Origin: Reticulitermes lucifugus
Taxonomy: Eukaryota; Arthropoda; Insecta; Blattodea; Rhinotermitidae
DNA: 20,344 bases
Direction of reading: 5' to 3'
Assembly: GCA_026260175.1 (NCBI GenBank)
Contig: JAKCWW010010113.1
Span: 2,010 to 22,353 of the forward strand
Position 1 is the stretch's first letter; every line of letters begins with the position of its first letter. Both the position numbers and the translations under genes were made by a program. Shown here piece by piece: positions 9,730 to 19,959 of the stretch. The notes under the pieces are model-generated. The model was not told where the DNA came from and searched no databases. It was given only the letters and a program-made list of their open reading frames with translations.

Positions 9730-10412
9730 GTTGATTGTACACTTCATGAATATATGGAACATTATTTTAAAAAAAGTTTGCCTGAAAAGGCAAGTGTTTA
9801 TAAAGATATAGTTCCTTACCTTCCAAATTATCATTGCAGTAATGCTGTAGACTTGCATTTGGGAAGTGCTGTATTGAGAGACCTAGAATATTTCAATTTA
9901 AACCAAAGAGTTGATTTCAGTTGGCCTGAATCAGTACGGATTTGAATTAAAGAACTGCTATAATTATTGGTGATGAGTGCATGTAAGAATTACCCATAAT
10001 CTTTGAAAGCATTCTTTGAGTACTGCCAGTATCCACCTGTATTGAATTTCTCCTTATTATATAACACAGGTCTCTCAGCACCACAAAATCGTGACATTGG
10101 ACTCCAGCCACAACCATTTCAGCATTCTCTTTAGTATTTAACATTTTAATTTTAACTGTAATTTTAATTAGTATTTTTAGCAAGTATAATGTTTGTGGTA
10201 AAGCAATGCAATAAGTGAACATGGCACACTTGCATGAAGATGGTATGACCTTACTGAAATGTGTAGTGATATAAGTATGCAAGGTATGCTCTTGTACATG
10301 ACTGAAATATATAGTGATGTAAGAATGATCATTTTTGTGGTATTTCAGCTAATATTTAGAAGCAGAACTCTAGAAATATGCTTACCCATTCACCACAGGC
10401 ATCTTAATAGAC
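9730..10412. other. Intergenic DNA, no gene recognised
   Basis: No conserved protein on either strand. An ATTAAA at 9946-9951 is a possible distant poly(A) signal for Nup35. A 27-bp motif, starting ACTGAAAT and ending TAAG-ATG, occurs at 10253-10279 and again at 10301-10327 with a few mismatches. Confidence 0.6.
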
Positions 10413-10510
10413 CAGTAAAGGTAAGGGTCACCCCATGACATGCCTATGCAGGCACAGAGGGGAGGCGGAGCTATAGCTCCAACCCATTCACAACCTTGCG
10501 CTAGAAGGGG
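10413..10510 (-). repeat. SINE-like interspersed repeat, copy 3 (5'-truncated, reversed)
   Basis: On the minus strand this reads as the 3' half of the family seen at 7082 and 11570: a CCCCTTCTAG/AAGGTTG block, GGAGCTATAGCTCC, then TGGGGTGACCCTTACC and TTTAC. The head of the repeat is missing, a truncation pattern expected for reverse-transcribed elements. Confidence 0.65.
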
Positions 10511-11535
10511 TTGGTTAATATACAAGTACATATACATTTCAACTTTAGTCTGTTATGAGACTAGTACAGTATATTCGAATAATGTTAATGAACCTTGTTC
10601 AGAAGTACACTCTGCAACAAAAATCAAGTGCAGAGAACTAAGACCCAGACTGGAAGTGACAAACATAAAGCTGCTGCTATAATTCAAATTATTCATAATT
10701 TTCCTGTATTTGTCCATGTGTGGTTTTTGTCTGCCTTCCTTTCATTACAGTTATTTGTGCCAAATATGTCTACCTAATTTTAAGAAAAACATGGATTAAA
10801 TTTCATCAGTTTGCTGAGACACATGACCAGGTTCTGCAGCAAAGTGTAGATGAAAACCTCAATGTCCATAATTACTTGTAGCTGAGTGGACAAGGCAGGA
10901 GACTGATATTCCTTTCGGGCATCAAATTTTGGCAGAACTAGGCATCTTTTTTTCTTCATTACTACATTCATAATGATACCAGGGACCACTCGGCCACCTG
11001 TTAATTGGTACAAAATGCAGAGTCCTTAAAACTGACCACTTGCCCCTGAACTGCTACAAGTGTTAGGCTCTGGATCTATGCTTCTTATGTGCCTTTGCAG
11101 TATGGTACAACCTTAAGAGTCAAAACATGCAGATGAAAACTTGCCCCTATCAGATACCAACTGTGAAATATGTAGAGTTTAACTTCCATTCTTCCATAAA
11201 GACCTTTCTGAGTGATGGCTAGAGAAAGTGGTACTTGTACAATTACCATTGCTGTTTTGTGGTAAGTGAACATTTCATTGCATTTTGTGTCTGGGTCCTC
11301 ATTCTAGGTGTCTTAGGCTGGAAAATCCACTTGAATCTTCTGTCTTGTAAAATCTGTTTTCAACTTGTTGGAAGTTCATGAACTTCTGAAATATGTGTAA
11401 TGTAGGTAGCCTAACAGATTTTTGTGAGGACACAAATGTGAAGAACAGTAAGGCACTGTCCCTACATAAGTATTTTTTTATTAAGCAGTGGAGCAGTAAT
11501 GTGGGTGTGGAACATATTAATATACTAACACTGGC
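10511..11535. other. Intergenic DNA, no gene recognised
   Basis: Read on both strands without finding a conserved domain, RNA gene or clear repeat boundary. The short open frames here look random in composition. Confidence 0.5.
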
Positions 11536-11900
11536 AGAGATGAGATTTTTAAGAGGGGTAGAAGGAAAGGCCTGGTATGTGGATACTGGGGCTTCTTTCC
11601 CTAGGATTAAAGTCGCTGGGGCTTCTGACCATTCACTTCATTTACTGCCAAAGTTAAGAGTATAACTATACCTCCACTCCCTGTACATCCCTTCATGGCA
11701 CATATAGGGGCCACTTTACCCTTACAGAAGGAAAGACCAGAGAGAATAGAATAAGAAAAAAGTATTTAAAGATACAAGCAACAGTAAGATGATATGGACA
11801 TATTTTAAGAACGAATGAACACTGGATCCCAAAGGTTTTGAATATTAAACTAAAAAGTAAATGCCCTAGACAAAGACAGATCAAGAAGGAAACGGTTAGG
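11536..11900 (+). mobile_element. Degenerate LINE fragment (C-terminal region of an endonuclease/reverse-transcriptase ORF)
   Basis: Plus strand. The sequence starting 11536 gives AEMRFLRGVEGK, and after the inserted repeat at 11570-11725 it continues as a decayed TRENRIRKK segment. Then come QATVR, a stop, YGHILRTNEHWIPKVLN and SKCPRQRQ. These blocks match the familiar AEMRFLR / RWYGHILRMNEHRIPKK / GKCPRGRPR tail of insect LINE ORF2 proteins. The Trp before YGHIL has become TGA. A purine-rich, uninformative stretch continues to about 12080 and may be the end of the same element. Confidence 0.65.
11570..11725 (+). mobile_element. SINE-like repeat, copy 2, inserted in the LINE fragment
   Basis: 156 bp flanked by an exact 10-bp direct repeat AGAAGGAAAG at 11560-11569 and 11726-11735. 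The repeat is a target-site duplication because the LINE frame reads through from one copy to the other (EGK, then AAG ACC). The content matches 7082-7250 and ends CTTTACCCTTAC. The duplication length and the pyrimidine/TTAC tail suggest LINE-type retrotransposition rather than a cut-and-paste transposon. Confidence 0.78.
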
Positions 11901-13790
11901 AGATTAGTCATATAAGGAAGGAAGGTTGAGGGAAGAAACTGAGGAGCAGGAGGAAGGGTGGATATGGGAAGATAAAAAGTGATAGAAGGACTTGGTTCCA
12001 AGACTTTTCATATAAAGTGGAGAAGTGTAAGGAGGAGGAAGAAGGAAATACCATTTGGTAGAATTTGGATGGCCTTTTAGACACCAAGAATTGTGAATAA
12101 CAATTAGTTGGATGAATCTGCAATAATTTAATAATTCCATTGTTTCCAATACCAACATTAGTAATTTAAATTGCATCAGTGTGCAGCGATTGGATATGAA
12201 TTGCTCTGAAAATAGATGAGCTTCCTTCAGTTAATAAAAATTGTAATGAATGGCTGAATACAGTAACGTTTAAACAAATACTTTGAAATGCAAAATAATC
12301 TAGAACCCAATACGTGAGAAACTCGGGGTTCATGAGGCACACCTTTGAAGCTGTGTGCAGCACAGTACAGAATACGTCCCATTTTACTAACACTAATGTA
12401 TTTCAGTTATTACACGTTTTTATATACAGTACATATACTAAATGGAATGCATGTATGAGTTCAGAATAAAAACAATGTGCCAAAACTGTCAATTTACATT
12501 TAATTTCATAAAACAACATGAATGCGATAAACTTACCTATAATATTGTCTAGGTATCTGATACATACAAGAACTGCTTCTCTTTGTACCAAAAAGGTGAA
12601 ATGTTTGGGTATCATTTGTTTGTGTTTTGTGATCAGTTTGTTTCAAAGGCATTTATTACTAGCATCTTACACATTCATCACAAATAATTTTCACTTCATC
12701 AGTGATTATAATACTTTATATTATTCTGTTCCTAAGTATTTCAGAGGTATTATTAAAGGCATCTTCTTTATTTTACCATTCACCAACACCAGACTTTGGG
12801 AAAAGATAAAATCAGGATATACGTAATACCAATCAACTGCAGGTTAGCATGCTCAAGATTGATTCAACACAGTCTGTCAAAACTTTTATTTTCTTATTAA
12901 TTTGTCTGCCATGTGACTAATTTAATGCACAATTGCTATTTGAAATATATTTACTCTCTAGTTAAAAATTCAAATTCACATAAAAACTGTAGGCTATTAC
13001 TACAATTACATATTTGAGATGTGCAAATTTTTTAACTCAGGCTATAACTTGGCATATGTTTGTTTCAAATTACAGAACAAAATTTTAACACAGCCTATGA
13101 ACCACTGTGTGTGAGAAAGTATAATTCTGCCTTGAATCCAAATAATGTACATTCCAAACTACTGTCACGAGAAAGCTCTAAGCCCTAATACAAAATATTC
13201 TATGGGTTTCTGCAAGTGATACCTTTCCCTTCAGTAAATACAGTTCAATATTTTCTTAATTTTGGTGACTGACTGCAAGTGTCAGGCTTGAATGGATGAT
13301 GGGATGTGAAAATATAACATCTTGGATTAAACGAAGAACTTACACTTCATCAGGAAAATTTTCAACAGCCTAAATTTGTGCTGTCATGTGAAGTCACAGA
13401 CCAAAGTCACCCACAGTCCAATTTTATGTAGAGGTGTTTGACAATTTACTAATGTGATATGCTTATAAATACCAGAATGATGCAAAAGCAAAACAGTTTT
13501 CCAAGTATGATACTTTATTTTAACCCATTTAATGTGATACCTCACATATCCACGTCCATCTATTAATTTTTTCCACACTTCTATCCCCTTGCCTGCACAG
13601 AATGGCTAGCTCTGTGACAGTAAGAACACAATTTCGTGCAAGACACTTTGCAATAACAAAACATCAATTTCTGGGGACAAATTTCCAGGGACACTGCCTG
13701 GTGTGGTCCAACACAATTGCCAGTATGATTCAGCAACACCACTATGAGAACCTCAAGTCTCACGGAGGAAGAAGATTTGGAAGACTTAAA

Positions 13791-13833
13791 GTGTGTGTGT
13801 GTGTGTATACACACACACATATATATATATATG
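13791..13833. repeat. Self-complementary (GT)n-(AC)n-(AT)n microsatellite
   Basis: Sixteen bases of GT repeats are followed by AT, then ACACACACACAC, then an ATATATAT run. The GT and AC arms are exact complements, so the tract can form a hairpin or cruciform. Confidence 0.9.
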
Positions 13834-14739
13834 TGGAGATTTGAGGTATGTTACAAATGTGGCATCAAATAAGGTATGATACTGTGAAACCATTTCTCAT
13901 TCATGTTATTCCTTTTTGGCTTTTATAAGTAAATGAAATAAGGGCCTTACTTTTCATACACTCATAAATGGGACTTTTCATAAAGCTTCAGATTTAAACT
14001 CAATATAAAATGAAAAAATCACACAACTCTAGTTTTACTTTTGTATTACTGACTATATCATTAAGTAAACTTCTGGCAGCATAGTTGAGGGTAATGATCA
14101 TTTTTAACATATCCTAAAACCAAGAGAAAGGAATCGTTACTGCCATGAATACACACTACATATTGTTTTAGGGAGAAGTCCAAGAGCTGTTTACTGTATA
14201 TTGTGTAAAAGCAATAATTTTGTAAAACATGATAACCATTTAAGATTGTGAATATCTACTGCTTTGGGAAAACTTGGGACCCAGCATAGTGTAGGGATGA
14301 ATAAAGTTTGGCTCAGTACAAATGACGGTTAACTGTTTGTATTAGAAGTGTAATTTGTGATACCAAATAATTATGTAGCTATAATGAGAATTGAAATATT
14401 CATGTCAAATAACAATGTCTGCATTTCAGTAATTGCAGATTTCCAGTGGAAGGAAAAACTTTGAATTGACAATAGTCACAAGAAGTACAGGAAACATGGC
14501 CTAAAAACCTACCATAGGAGACATCCACATTCAAGACTAAGAAAATCTTTGTATCTGGTCACCCCATTATAGCAGCTGGGCCAAGTTTTAACTCTGAGCA
14601 TAACTGCCTGTATTAAATGGTTTTCCTTCCCCAACATGGAATGTATGTGATTTTCCCACATTTTCTTCATAAATCTCTGAAGTGGTGCACTACAGAATAT
14701 AACAAATATTTAGAAATCAGTTATCAAAGGAATCTTGTA

Positions 14740-14745
14740 TTTAAT
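14740..14745 (-). promoter_or_regulatory. Candidate poly(A) signal of GID8
   Basis: ATTAAA on the minus strand, about 160 bases after the GID8 stop codon. It is a plausible variant polyadenylation hexamer, but an AT-rich background makes chance occurrence likely. Confidence 0.2.
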
Positions 14746-14906
14746 ATATTTATGCTTGGAGCTATACTGTTAATATGAAATAATCATCAAAACAAGTATA
14801 TTCATAGCATAGAACAAAGAAGGACTGCAATCTCAAATTGTCATCTCTACTGCCCTTGGTAATAGGTGGAAGTATCCATAGGTTCCTCACTGGGAATAGG
14901 TTGTTG

Positions 14907-15083
14907 TCATTTAGGGCTCTCAATTACAGCATTAGCAAGTTTCGACATTTTTGGGTATTTAATCTTCTTCTTATCAAGTTCATCTTGAGCCCACAGAATT
15001 AGTTTCAGGAGATTTGACAACTTTGGTGTAGTTGATTCTCGATTTTCCATTTTTAGTATTGCTGCATTTAGTTCACTAGCCAC
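14907..15083 (-). CDS. GID8: GID8 terminal coding exon (CRA)
   Basis: Minus strand, acceptor ATTACAG. 58 codons and a [47 protein letters not shown] and IESPK at the C-terminus. This matches the end of animal GID8 (…KYPKM…EEPK). The Trp found after QKV in the human protein is Ala here. Confidence 0.95.
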   Translation of the reverse strand: MASELNAAILKMENRESTTPKLSNLLKLILWAQDELDKKKIKYPKMSKLANAVIESPK

Positions 15084-18050
15084 CTGTAATATTTAAACTG
15101 GTAAGTTTACATGGTTTCCAAAACTTGGATGTGCCAAGCTGAATATAAGGACAGTGCAGTGAATATCACTCTTTATGTGATAAAAATTACACAAAACTAT
15201 TAAAGCAGCTATTCATGAACAGGAATTCTAAAATATATCAGCACAAACAACCCATATATCATAACTAGAATTCCTTATGATGTACTACCTTACTGCTTGG
15301 TTCCATTTGAAATAATAATGTTATGCAAGATATGAGGTTATCACAGTGGTGCTGATAATGATCCAATCTTCTGAGATCTTCAGAAACTGTTTTAGTTTGT
15401 GAATAAATATTATGGTAAGCTACATTCCTACACACCCTCAAGCATTCAAAATAACATACAATTTTATATTATTACAAGGATCACTCCGTAAGTCATAGCA
15501 ACTATTTTTTGGACAAAAATGTGGCAACACAGGAAATGGAATATATATGTTTGAAAGCAAACGGCATATACTTGTGTATCTTACCATCAGATGGGAGTAT
15601 GTATACACGAGCCAATGGTAGGAGGCAGGCAAACACATCTTTTAAATCATAGTTTCATTCTTTTCTTGTGCCATGCAGAGTGAGTATGAAACAGAGAGTA
15701 CAACACAAACTACTCGTGCAAAGTCTTAACAACCTTCAAAGTAAACTATGAGGATGTTGACGGTTTTCTGACCATCGGCATCATCTTGTGTGCTAATCTG
15801 GTCCACCTCATGCTGAACATGTCAGAACAAGATCACCAATGCAATGATGTTGACAAATGAAATGTGTATGCCTTCCTATACACACACCACCATCTGATGG
15901 TAACATTTACAAGTACATGCCATGTGTTTTCAAACAGTTATACTCCATTTCCCACATTGCCATATTTTGCCTCCCCCCCCNAAAAAAAAAGTTGCCATGA
16001 CTTATGGAATGACCCTCATATATTATTTAAATAACATATACTAACCTTCTGTCGATGTGTGGGATGTAGTAAGTCCCTGAATGGACATTTTTTTGGTTCC
16101 TCAAATGCTAGCAAGGCCAAAGTTCGTTCCAATTCATTCAAGACAGTTGGATCTGATTCACCAGCTTCAGACAGTTGTTCTTGTGCAAAGTGTAAAGCTT
16201 CCTCAATTTCCCCATTGCGAATCAACTCTATTAAATGTAACTGCTGTGAACGTAAATAGGTAAAATTTTATTATGACTTTTAATGTATACCGGTTAAACA
16301 GAGGAAATGCAAGTGTATGTAGAGACAGGTTACAGGCACATGAACTACACAGGTTATTTGCATACAGACATGTATCAGACGTTGGGGAAAATGAATGTCT
16401 GTAAATAGTGTAACCATGTCAAAACAATGTGCAAATGAAAGTTGCATAGATCTGCATATTGTCCAATACAGGGCTGGCTACCACATTTTAAACTACAGCA
16501 ATCTCCTTTCCCCAGCCACAAACCTGCTAAAATGGTCACCCTTGTAAAAGCCTTTCATTCTTTCACATTTTAAATTTGATTTTAAATTAATGAAATCTAA
16601 TACACTAAGACTGAATGTACTTTATGTTCCAGCCATGGGGACTCTTTAAGCACTTTTTCATTGGTCCCCATGCAATTTTCTTTCACAAAGATGGCAGAAT
16701 AACATCAAGAATGCATGAACACCTCACCATTTGTTAACAAGCAGGCCTACCAGTTTTCTGACATGCCTTATGTTGGAGAAGATTAACTGCCTTCTCTCAG
16801 AAGTAATAAGTACTCACAGGCTTATGGCACTTCCAGCCCACTTTCATACGTTATAAGGCACAGGCCTATAGACCCCAGACATATCTGAACCAACTGACAT
16901 TTATGGCACTTGAGAAGAGCATCATGCCACTAGAGGTCACCCCACTGCTGCAATTCTCACAACCATATCATTTGTGACATCAACACTGTGGCGCCACAAA
17001 CTTCTTAAGCATGTGTGACACCAGTGATGCTTAATGACTCACATTTTGTGCAATAAGAATTAACTCCATGAAACAGAGTCCTTGAGAAGTTAACAGTTGC
17101 TCAGTTGGTCAAAAACTGTCTTTTATGAAACCCAAGTGTTTACTACCATTCTCATAACAGCCTTGCATGGAATCTGAAACCACTTGAACCCAGTCAATAC
17201 CGTATCTCCTTAAATCCATTTTAATCTTATGCTCCACTTATGCCTACATATTCCAAGTGGTGTTTTTGCTTTAGATGTTATGATTACAAATTTTAATGCA
17301 CTTCTCACTCCCTCCATGCATGTTTTTGTGTGATACTAGATCTTCTCTAAAGGAAGTAAGAAACTTTTTTATAGACTGTAACAAGAACACAGTGGCAGCA
17401 TGAAATCTATATCCAGTCTTGGAGGTAGGTACATGAAATATTTGTTAAGTGTGTTGACATCACAAATGTGCCAAAAAATTCCCTTTGAAACATTTTCCTG
17501 TAAACTAACAACTGCACAAATAGCAAAGGTACAAAATTCCAAAGTTATGTCTGACACCATTAACCCATTAACATAGCCTAAATAGGAACTAATGGAAATG
17601 ATTCATAGGCAAGTATTATTAAGCTGCAGAATTATTAATTTGGAACTCCTGCAAGCCTTGCTCTGGAAATTAAAGCACTCAAAGAAAATTAGGCATAAGT
17701 TCTTCCAGGACTTATATTGAAACAAAAAGATAATTATGGCGGTAAGCAGCATACATATAAAATAAATAAAACACCAACATTTAAATGCTGCAGTATAAAG
17801 GAATTTATGGCAACATGCAAACAATGATGTTTAATAGGAGTCAATTCCATTACCTGTAAATGAAAGTAAAGATAACGATCATTGTCCAGCAATTCAGGAT
17901 GAAGCTGATTGACCAAAGCAGTAGCTTCTTGGATGCGTCCACTCTGAATTGCATCTCTTATTCGGATCCTGTCATCTAAAGAATCGAGCTCCATGGATGG
18001 ACTAATACCAGATTCCTGCTGAAACTTTTCTGCTGCTTCTTTGAATCCCT
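14907..18050 (-). CDS. GID8: GID8/TWA1, CTLH E3 ubiquitin-ligase complex subunit (5' end missing)
   Basis: Three exons on the minus strand, 18050-17854, 16243-16046 and 15083-14907 (TGA at 14909-14907), join in frame to give 189 residues. They correspond to about residue 41 to the end of the 228-residue human GID8. GFKEAAEKF is the end of the LisH motif. [37 protein letters not shown] and LHLIELI form the CTLH domain. [16 protein letters not shown], then ENREST and [16 protein letters not shown], form the CRA region. In the family GID8 is a scaffold of the CTLH/GID RING ligase with RanBP9/10, MAEA, RMND5 and ARMC8. In flies this complex clears maternal RNA-binding proteins. All introns are GT-AG. 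The first coding exon (about 40 residues) is not found between 18050 and the right edge. Confidence 0.95.
15474..16018. mobile_element. 545-bp MITE with about 135-bp terminal inverted repeats, in a GID8 intron
   Basis: The left arm (15474 to about 15607) contains CGTAAGTCATAGCAACT, GGAAATGGAATATA and TACCATCAGATGG. The right arm (about 15885-16018) carries the same blocks inverted, as TAAGTCATGGCAACT, GGAAATGGAGTATA and TACCATCAGATGG. A 9-bp direct repeat, TATATTATT, flanks it at 15465-15473 and 16019-16027. It makes up over half of the 962-bp intron 15084-16045. The centre shows no recognised transposase. A 9-bp duplication would fit Mutator-like or related DNA transposons, but the superfamily is not certain. 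Confidence 0.82.
16046..16243 (-). CDS. GID8: GID8 internal exon (CTLH-CRA)
   Basis: Minus strand, acceptor TTCACAG, donor GTTAGT. Exactly 66 codons in phase 0, from [20 protein letters not shown] through [12 protein letters not shown] to HPTHRQK. The [11 protein letters not shown] block is a family hallmark. The donor lies only 18 bp from the target duplication of a MITE in the next intron. Confidence 0.95.
16244..17853 (-). other. GID8 intron, no gene recognised
   Basis: GT-AG intron of 1,610 bp between two GID8 coding exons. Read on both strands without finding a conserved protein, RNA gene or clear transposon end. Confidence 0.75.
17854..18050 (-). CDS. GID8: GID8 internal exon (end of LisH, CTLH domain)
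   Basis: Minus strand, donor GTAATG just below 17854 and acceptor GAAACAG just above 18050. Two bases complete a codon (G|AG would restore the conserved Glu), then 65 codons run from [15 protein letters not shown] to DRYLYFHLQ. An acceptor two bases further in (starting at GGA) is also possible. Phase with the unseen upstream exon would decide. Confidence 0.92.
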
Positions 18051-18640
18051 CTGTTTCATTAAAGCAAGTTCCATAAAATTACACAAGGTCACAGGTTTTA
18101 CATCTTGTGGCACAGGCACTAGAATGCCCTCTATTCAATGTATGATACTCTCATGATTCATAGTACCAATGGCCACATCTTAACATGTGTATCACCTGTA
18201 AACTATTTTACACCTGAGAAATATTGTAATTTATTATTACCTTTTATATTTACCAAGACACAATGTGTTCATTATGCCTGTACATAAAAATTAGTACATA
18301 TGATCAATAATGACATGGCAAAACGTTTGTTGTATGTCATATACTGCAATTAAATTTACAAAAAAAAAAGCTGACTGAGGTATGTCTTGTAACAATTTTT
18401 ACAGCAAAAATCAATGTTACCATTCCCTCCACTTTCTGGGTGTCATCAACCTTACAAACACCAACAATTACAGATAATAAATAACTGAATAGTAATAAGT
18501 GATTATATCAGTCATGTTTTGAATAGGCAAGTGTTATTAGGGCTGGGAGATGACTACTGCTTGATGTAAATATAACACATGACATGGCTGTCATGCAGAA
18601 AAATGAACATTTACAAATACAAAATCACCTTCAGAAAATT
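18051..18640 (-). other. GID8 upstream intron, no gene recognised
   Basis: Start of the intron upstream (in gene orientation) of the first visible GID8 exon. It extends through the LINE and repeats on the right and probably past the window edge, so it is at least 2.3 kb. No exon encoding the MNRLIMNYL-like LisH start is visible. Confidence 0.6.
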
Positions 18641-18675
18641 TACTTTGTTGCTCCAAAAACATAGGAATAGTTAAC

Positions 18676-19560
18676 ATACATACATACATTCCATGGATCC
18701 ATAAGTTTGTCAAAGTGACAACTGGATGTGCAATAAGCCATAATATACAAATATACAGACTATAGAATTTTACATTTGAACACTATACACTAAAACACTA
18801 AAAACATGTTACATACCTCACTATGAACCATCTTTATACAGAAAAAATTAATCTACTAAGTAAAAGGAGTGTGTATTTAAGTATTTTCTTAATGCTACTT
18901 TAAATTTTGTCTTTTCATTCTTAAGACTTATGAGACTCAGAGGGAGTCTCTTGAAAATTCTGATACCAGCATAGAATGTACTTTTTTTGAAAACAAGATA
19001 GGTTGGCATTTGGTCTATGCAGGTGGTGCTTATTCCTGGTGTCTATACTGTGTATGGATGAATTTGTTTGAAAATTTTCTTGATTGTTTAAAATAAAGTT
19101 CATTAATGAAAATATATACTGACATGGAATAGGTAAAATCTCTTATGTTTTAAACAGACTTCTGCATGAAGTTCTTGGTTGTGTACCGACCATAATTCTG
19201 ATGATTTTCTTTTGTAAGGGGAATATCTTCTTACTGTTGGAGGAATTACCCCAAGAAATTATTCCGTACTTTATAATAGAATGGAAGTATGCAAAATAAA
19301 TTGATTTAAGAGTGTTGATGTTGCTGATATGATACACTGATCTAACTGCATAACATGCTCCACTTAACTTAGGAACCATTTGATCCATATGATTCTTCCA
19401 AGTGGTTATCAACTTGTAAACCAAGAAACTTTGTGTTTATTGTCTCTTCTATATACTTTCCTCTATAATCAATATGTAATGCACATTGTGGCGAATTATT
19501 TGTTAGAAATTTCATAATATTTGTTTTATCAAGATTTAATACTAACTTATCAGCAGTAAA
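18676..19560 (-). mobile_element. 5'-truncated non-LTR retrotransposon (jockey-like), 3' end intact
   Basis: Minus strand. Begins abruptly inside the reverse transcriptase at FTADKLVLNLDKTNIMKF, then KFLGLQVDNHL, a frameshift near 19400, VPKLSGACYAVRSVYHISN, LKSIYFAYFHSIIKYGI, SWGNSSNSKKIFPLQKKI and SCRSLFK. It continues with MNFILNNQENFQTNSSIHS, HHLHRPNANLSCFQK and KVALRKYLNTHSFYLVD. The ORF ends at a TAG (18821-18823). The 3' UTR finishes in a short TGTA tandem tail (18676-18689). Frameshifts and a stop after FYLVD make it inactive. It belongs to the same broad clade as the 1-775 element but is a different lineage. Confidence 0.88.
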
Positions 19561-19828
19561 AAGCTCCAAAAACACAGAAATGGTTAACATTTAAAAAACA
19601 TCATACCCAGTTAATGTGGCTAAATTAATTACCATCATTAAAACACAAATAGAATGTTAATATGTGAAGTAAAAAATTGGAGTTCTGAAATTACTTTGAT
19701 GCTCCAAAAACACAGGACTAGTTAACATTTAAGAAGCTCCAAAAACACAGAAATAGTTAACATTTAAAAAACATCATACCCAGTTAATGTGGTTAAACAA
19801 ATTACCATCATTAAAACACAAACAGAAT
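19561..19828. repeat. Diverged tandem duplication flanking the LINE
   Basis: A 95-bp block at 19561-19655 (starting AAGCTCCAAAAACACAG, ending AAACACAAATAGAAT) recurs at 19734-19828 with about five differences. A shorter related motif, GCTCCAAAAACA(C/T)AGGA, is found at 19701 and, on the far side of the LINE, at 18650. Confidence 0.85.
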
Positions 19829-19916
19829 TTCACATTATATCCACTGTGCATTTTGATAATAATTCACAATTTTAAAAACCAACAAATGCACTATATTATC
19901 AAGTATTGTTTAATAT

Positions 19917-19959
19917 CCCCTACATATGTTTCGGCTCCAGCTGAACCATCTTCAGGGGG
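19917..19959 (-). ncRNA. Hammerhead-ribozyme-like motif, copy 1
   Basis: Minus strand, 5' to 3'. Stem I strand CCCC (19959-19956), conserved CTGAAGA (19955-19949), one extra T, stem II GGTTC/GAGCC with a 5-nt loop (19947-19933). GAAA follows (19932-19929), then a very short stem III C-ATAT-G closed by an A-T pair, the cleavage-site A (19921), and GGGG (19920-19917) closing stem I. The layout equals the minimal type found in Penelope-like elements. The extra T before stem II departs from the textbook core and may impair activity. Confidence 0.5.

Larger units (their letters stand above)
12081..14906. other. Intergenic DNA and GID8 3' flank, no gene recognised
   Basis: No conserved protein or RNA gene is recognised. 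Open frames of 60-102 codons occur on both strands and lack motifs. At 13610-13790 the minus-strand frame has LEVLIVVLLNHTG, faintly like the RFEVLTVVLLK repeat common in insect genomes, but this is too weak to call. The segment nearest 14906 presumably holds the GID8 3' UTR. Confidence 0.5.

Noticed and set aside
9947..10282. 111-codon minus-strand open frame
   Set aside because: Composition is like random AT-rich DNA, with no domain, splice context or similarity I recognise.
11693..12176. Overlapping minus-strand open frames of 71-102 codons
   Set aside because: They are the complement of a purine-rich LINE tail. The Ser/Pro/Leu-rich products arise from the base composition.
13581..13844. 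Possible EVLTVVLLK-type interspersed repeat or host gene
   Set aside because: Only one weak block, LEVLIVVLLNHTG, is similar. Boundaries and frame support are lacking.
15673..15865. Short transposase-like reading frame in the centre of the 545-bp MITE
   Set aside because: Requires a frameshift to exceed 50 codons and shows no catalytic or DNA-binding motif.
18650..19587. 25-bp direct repeat around the LINE as a target-site duplication
   Set aside because: The same motif pair exists next to each other at 19701-19760 without a LINE, so the repeat most likely predates the insertion.
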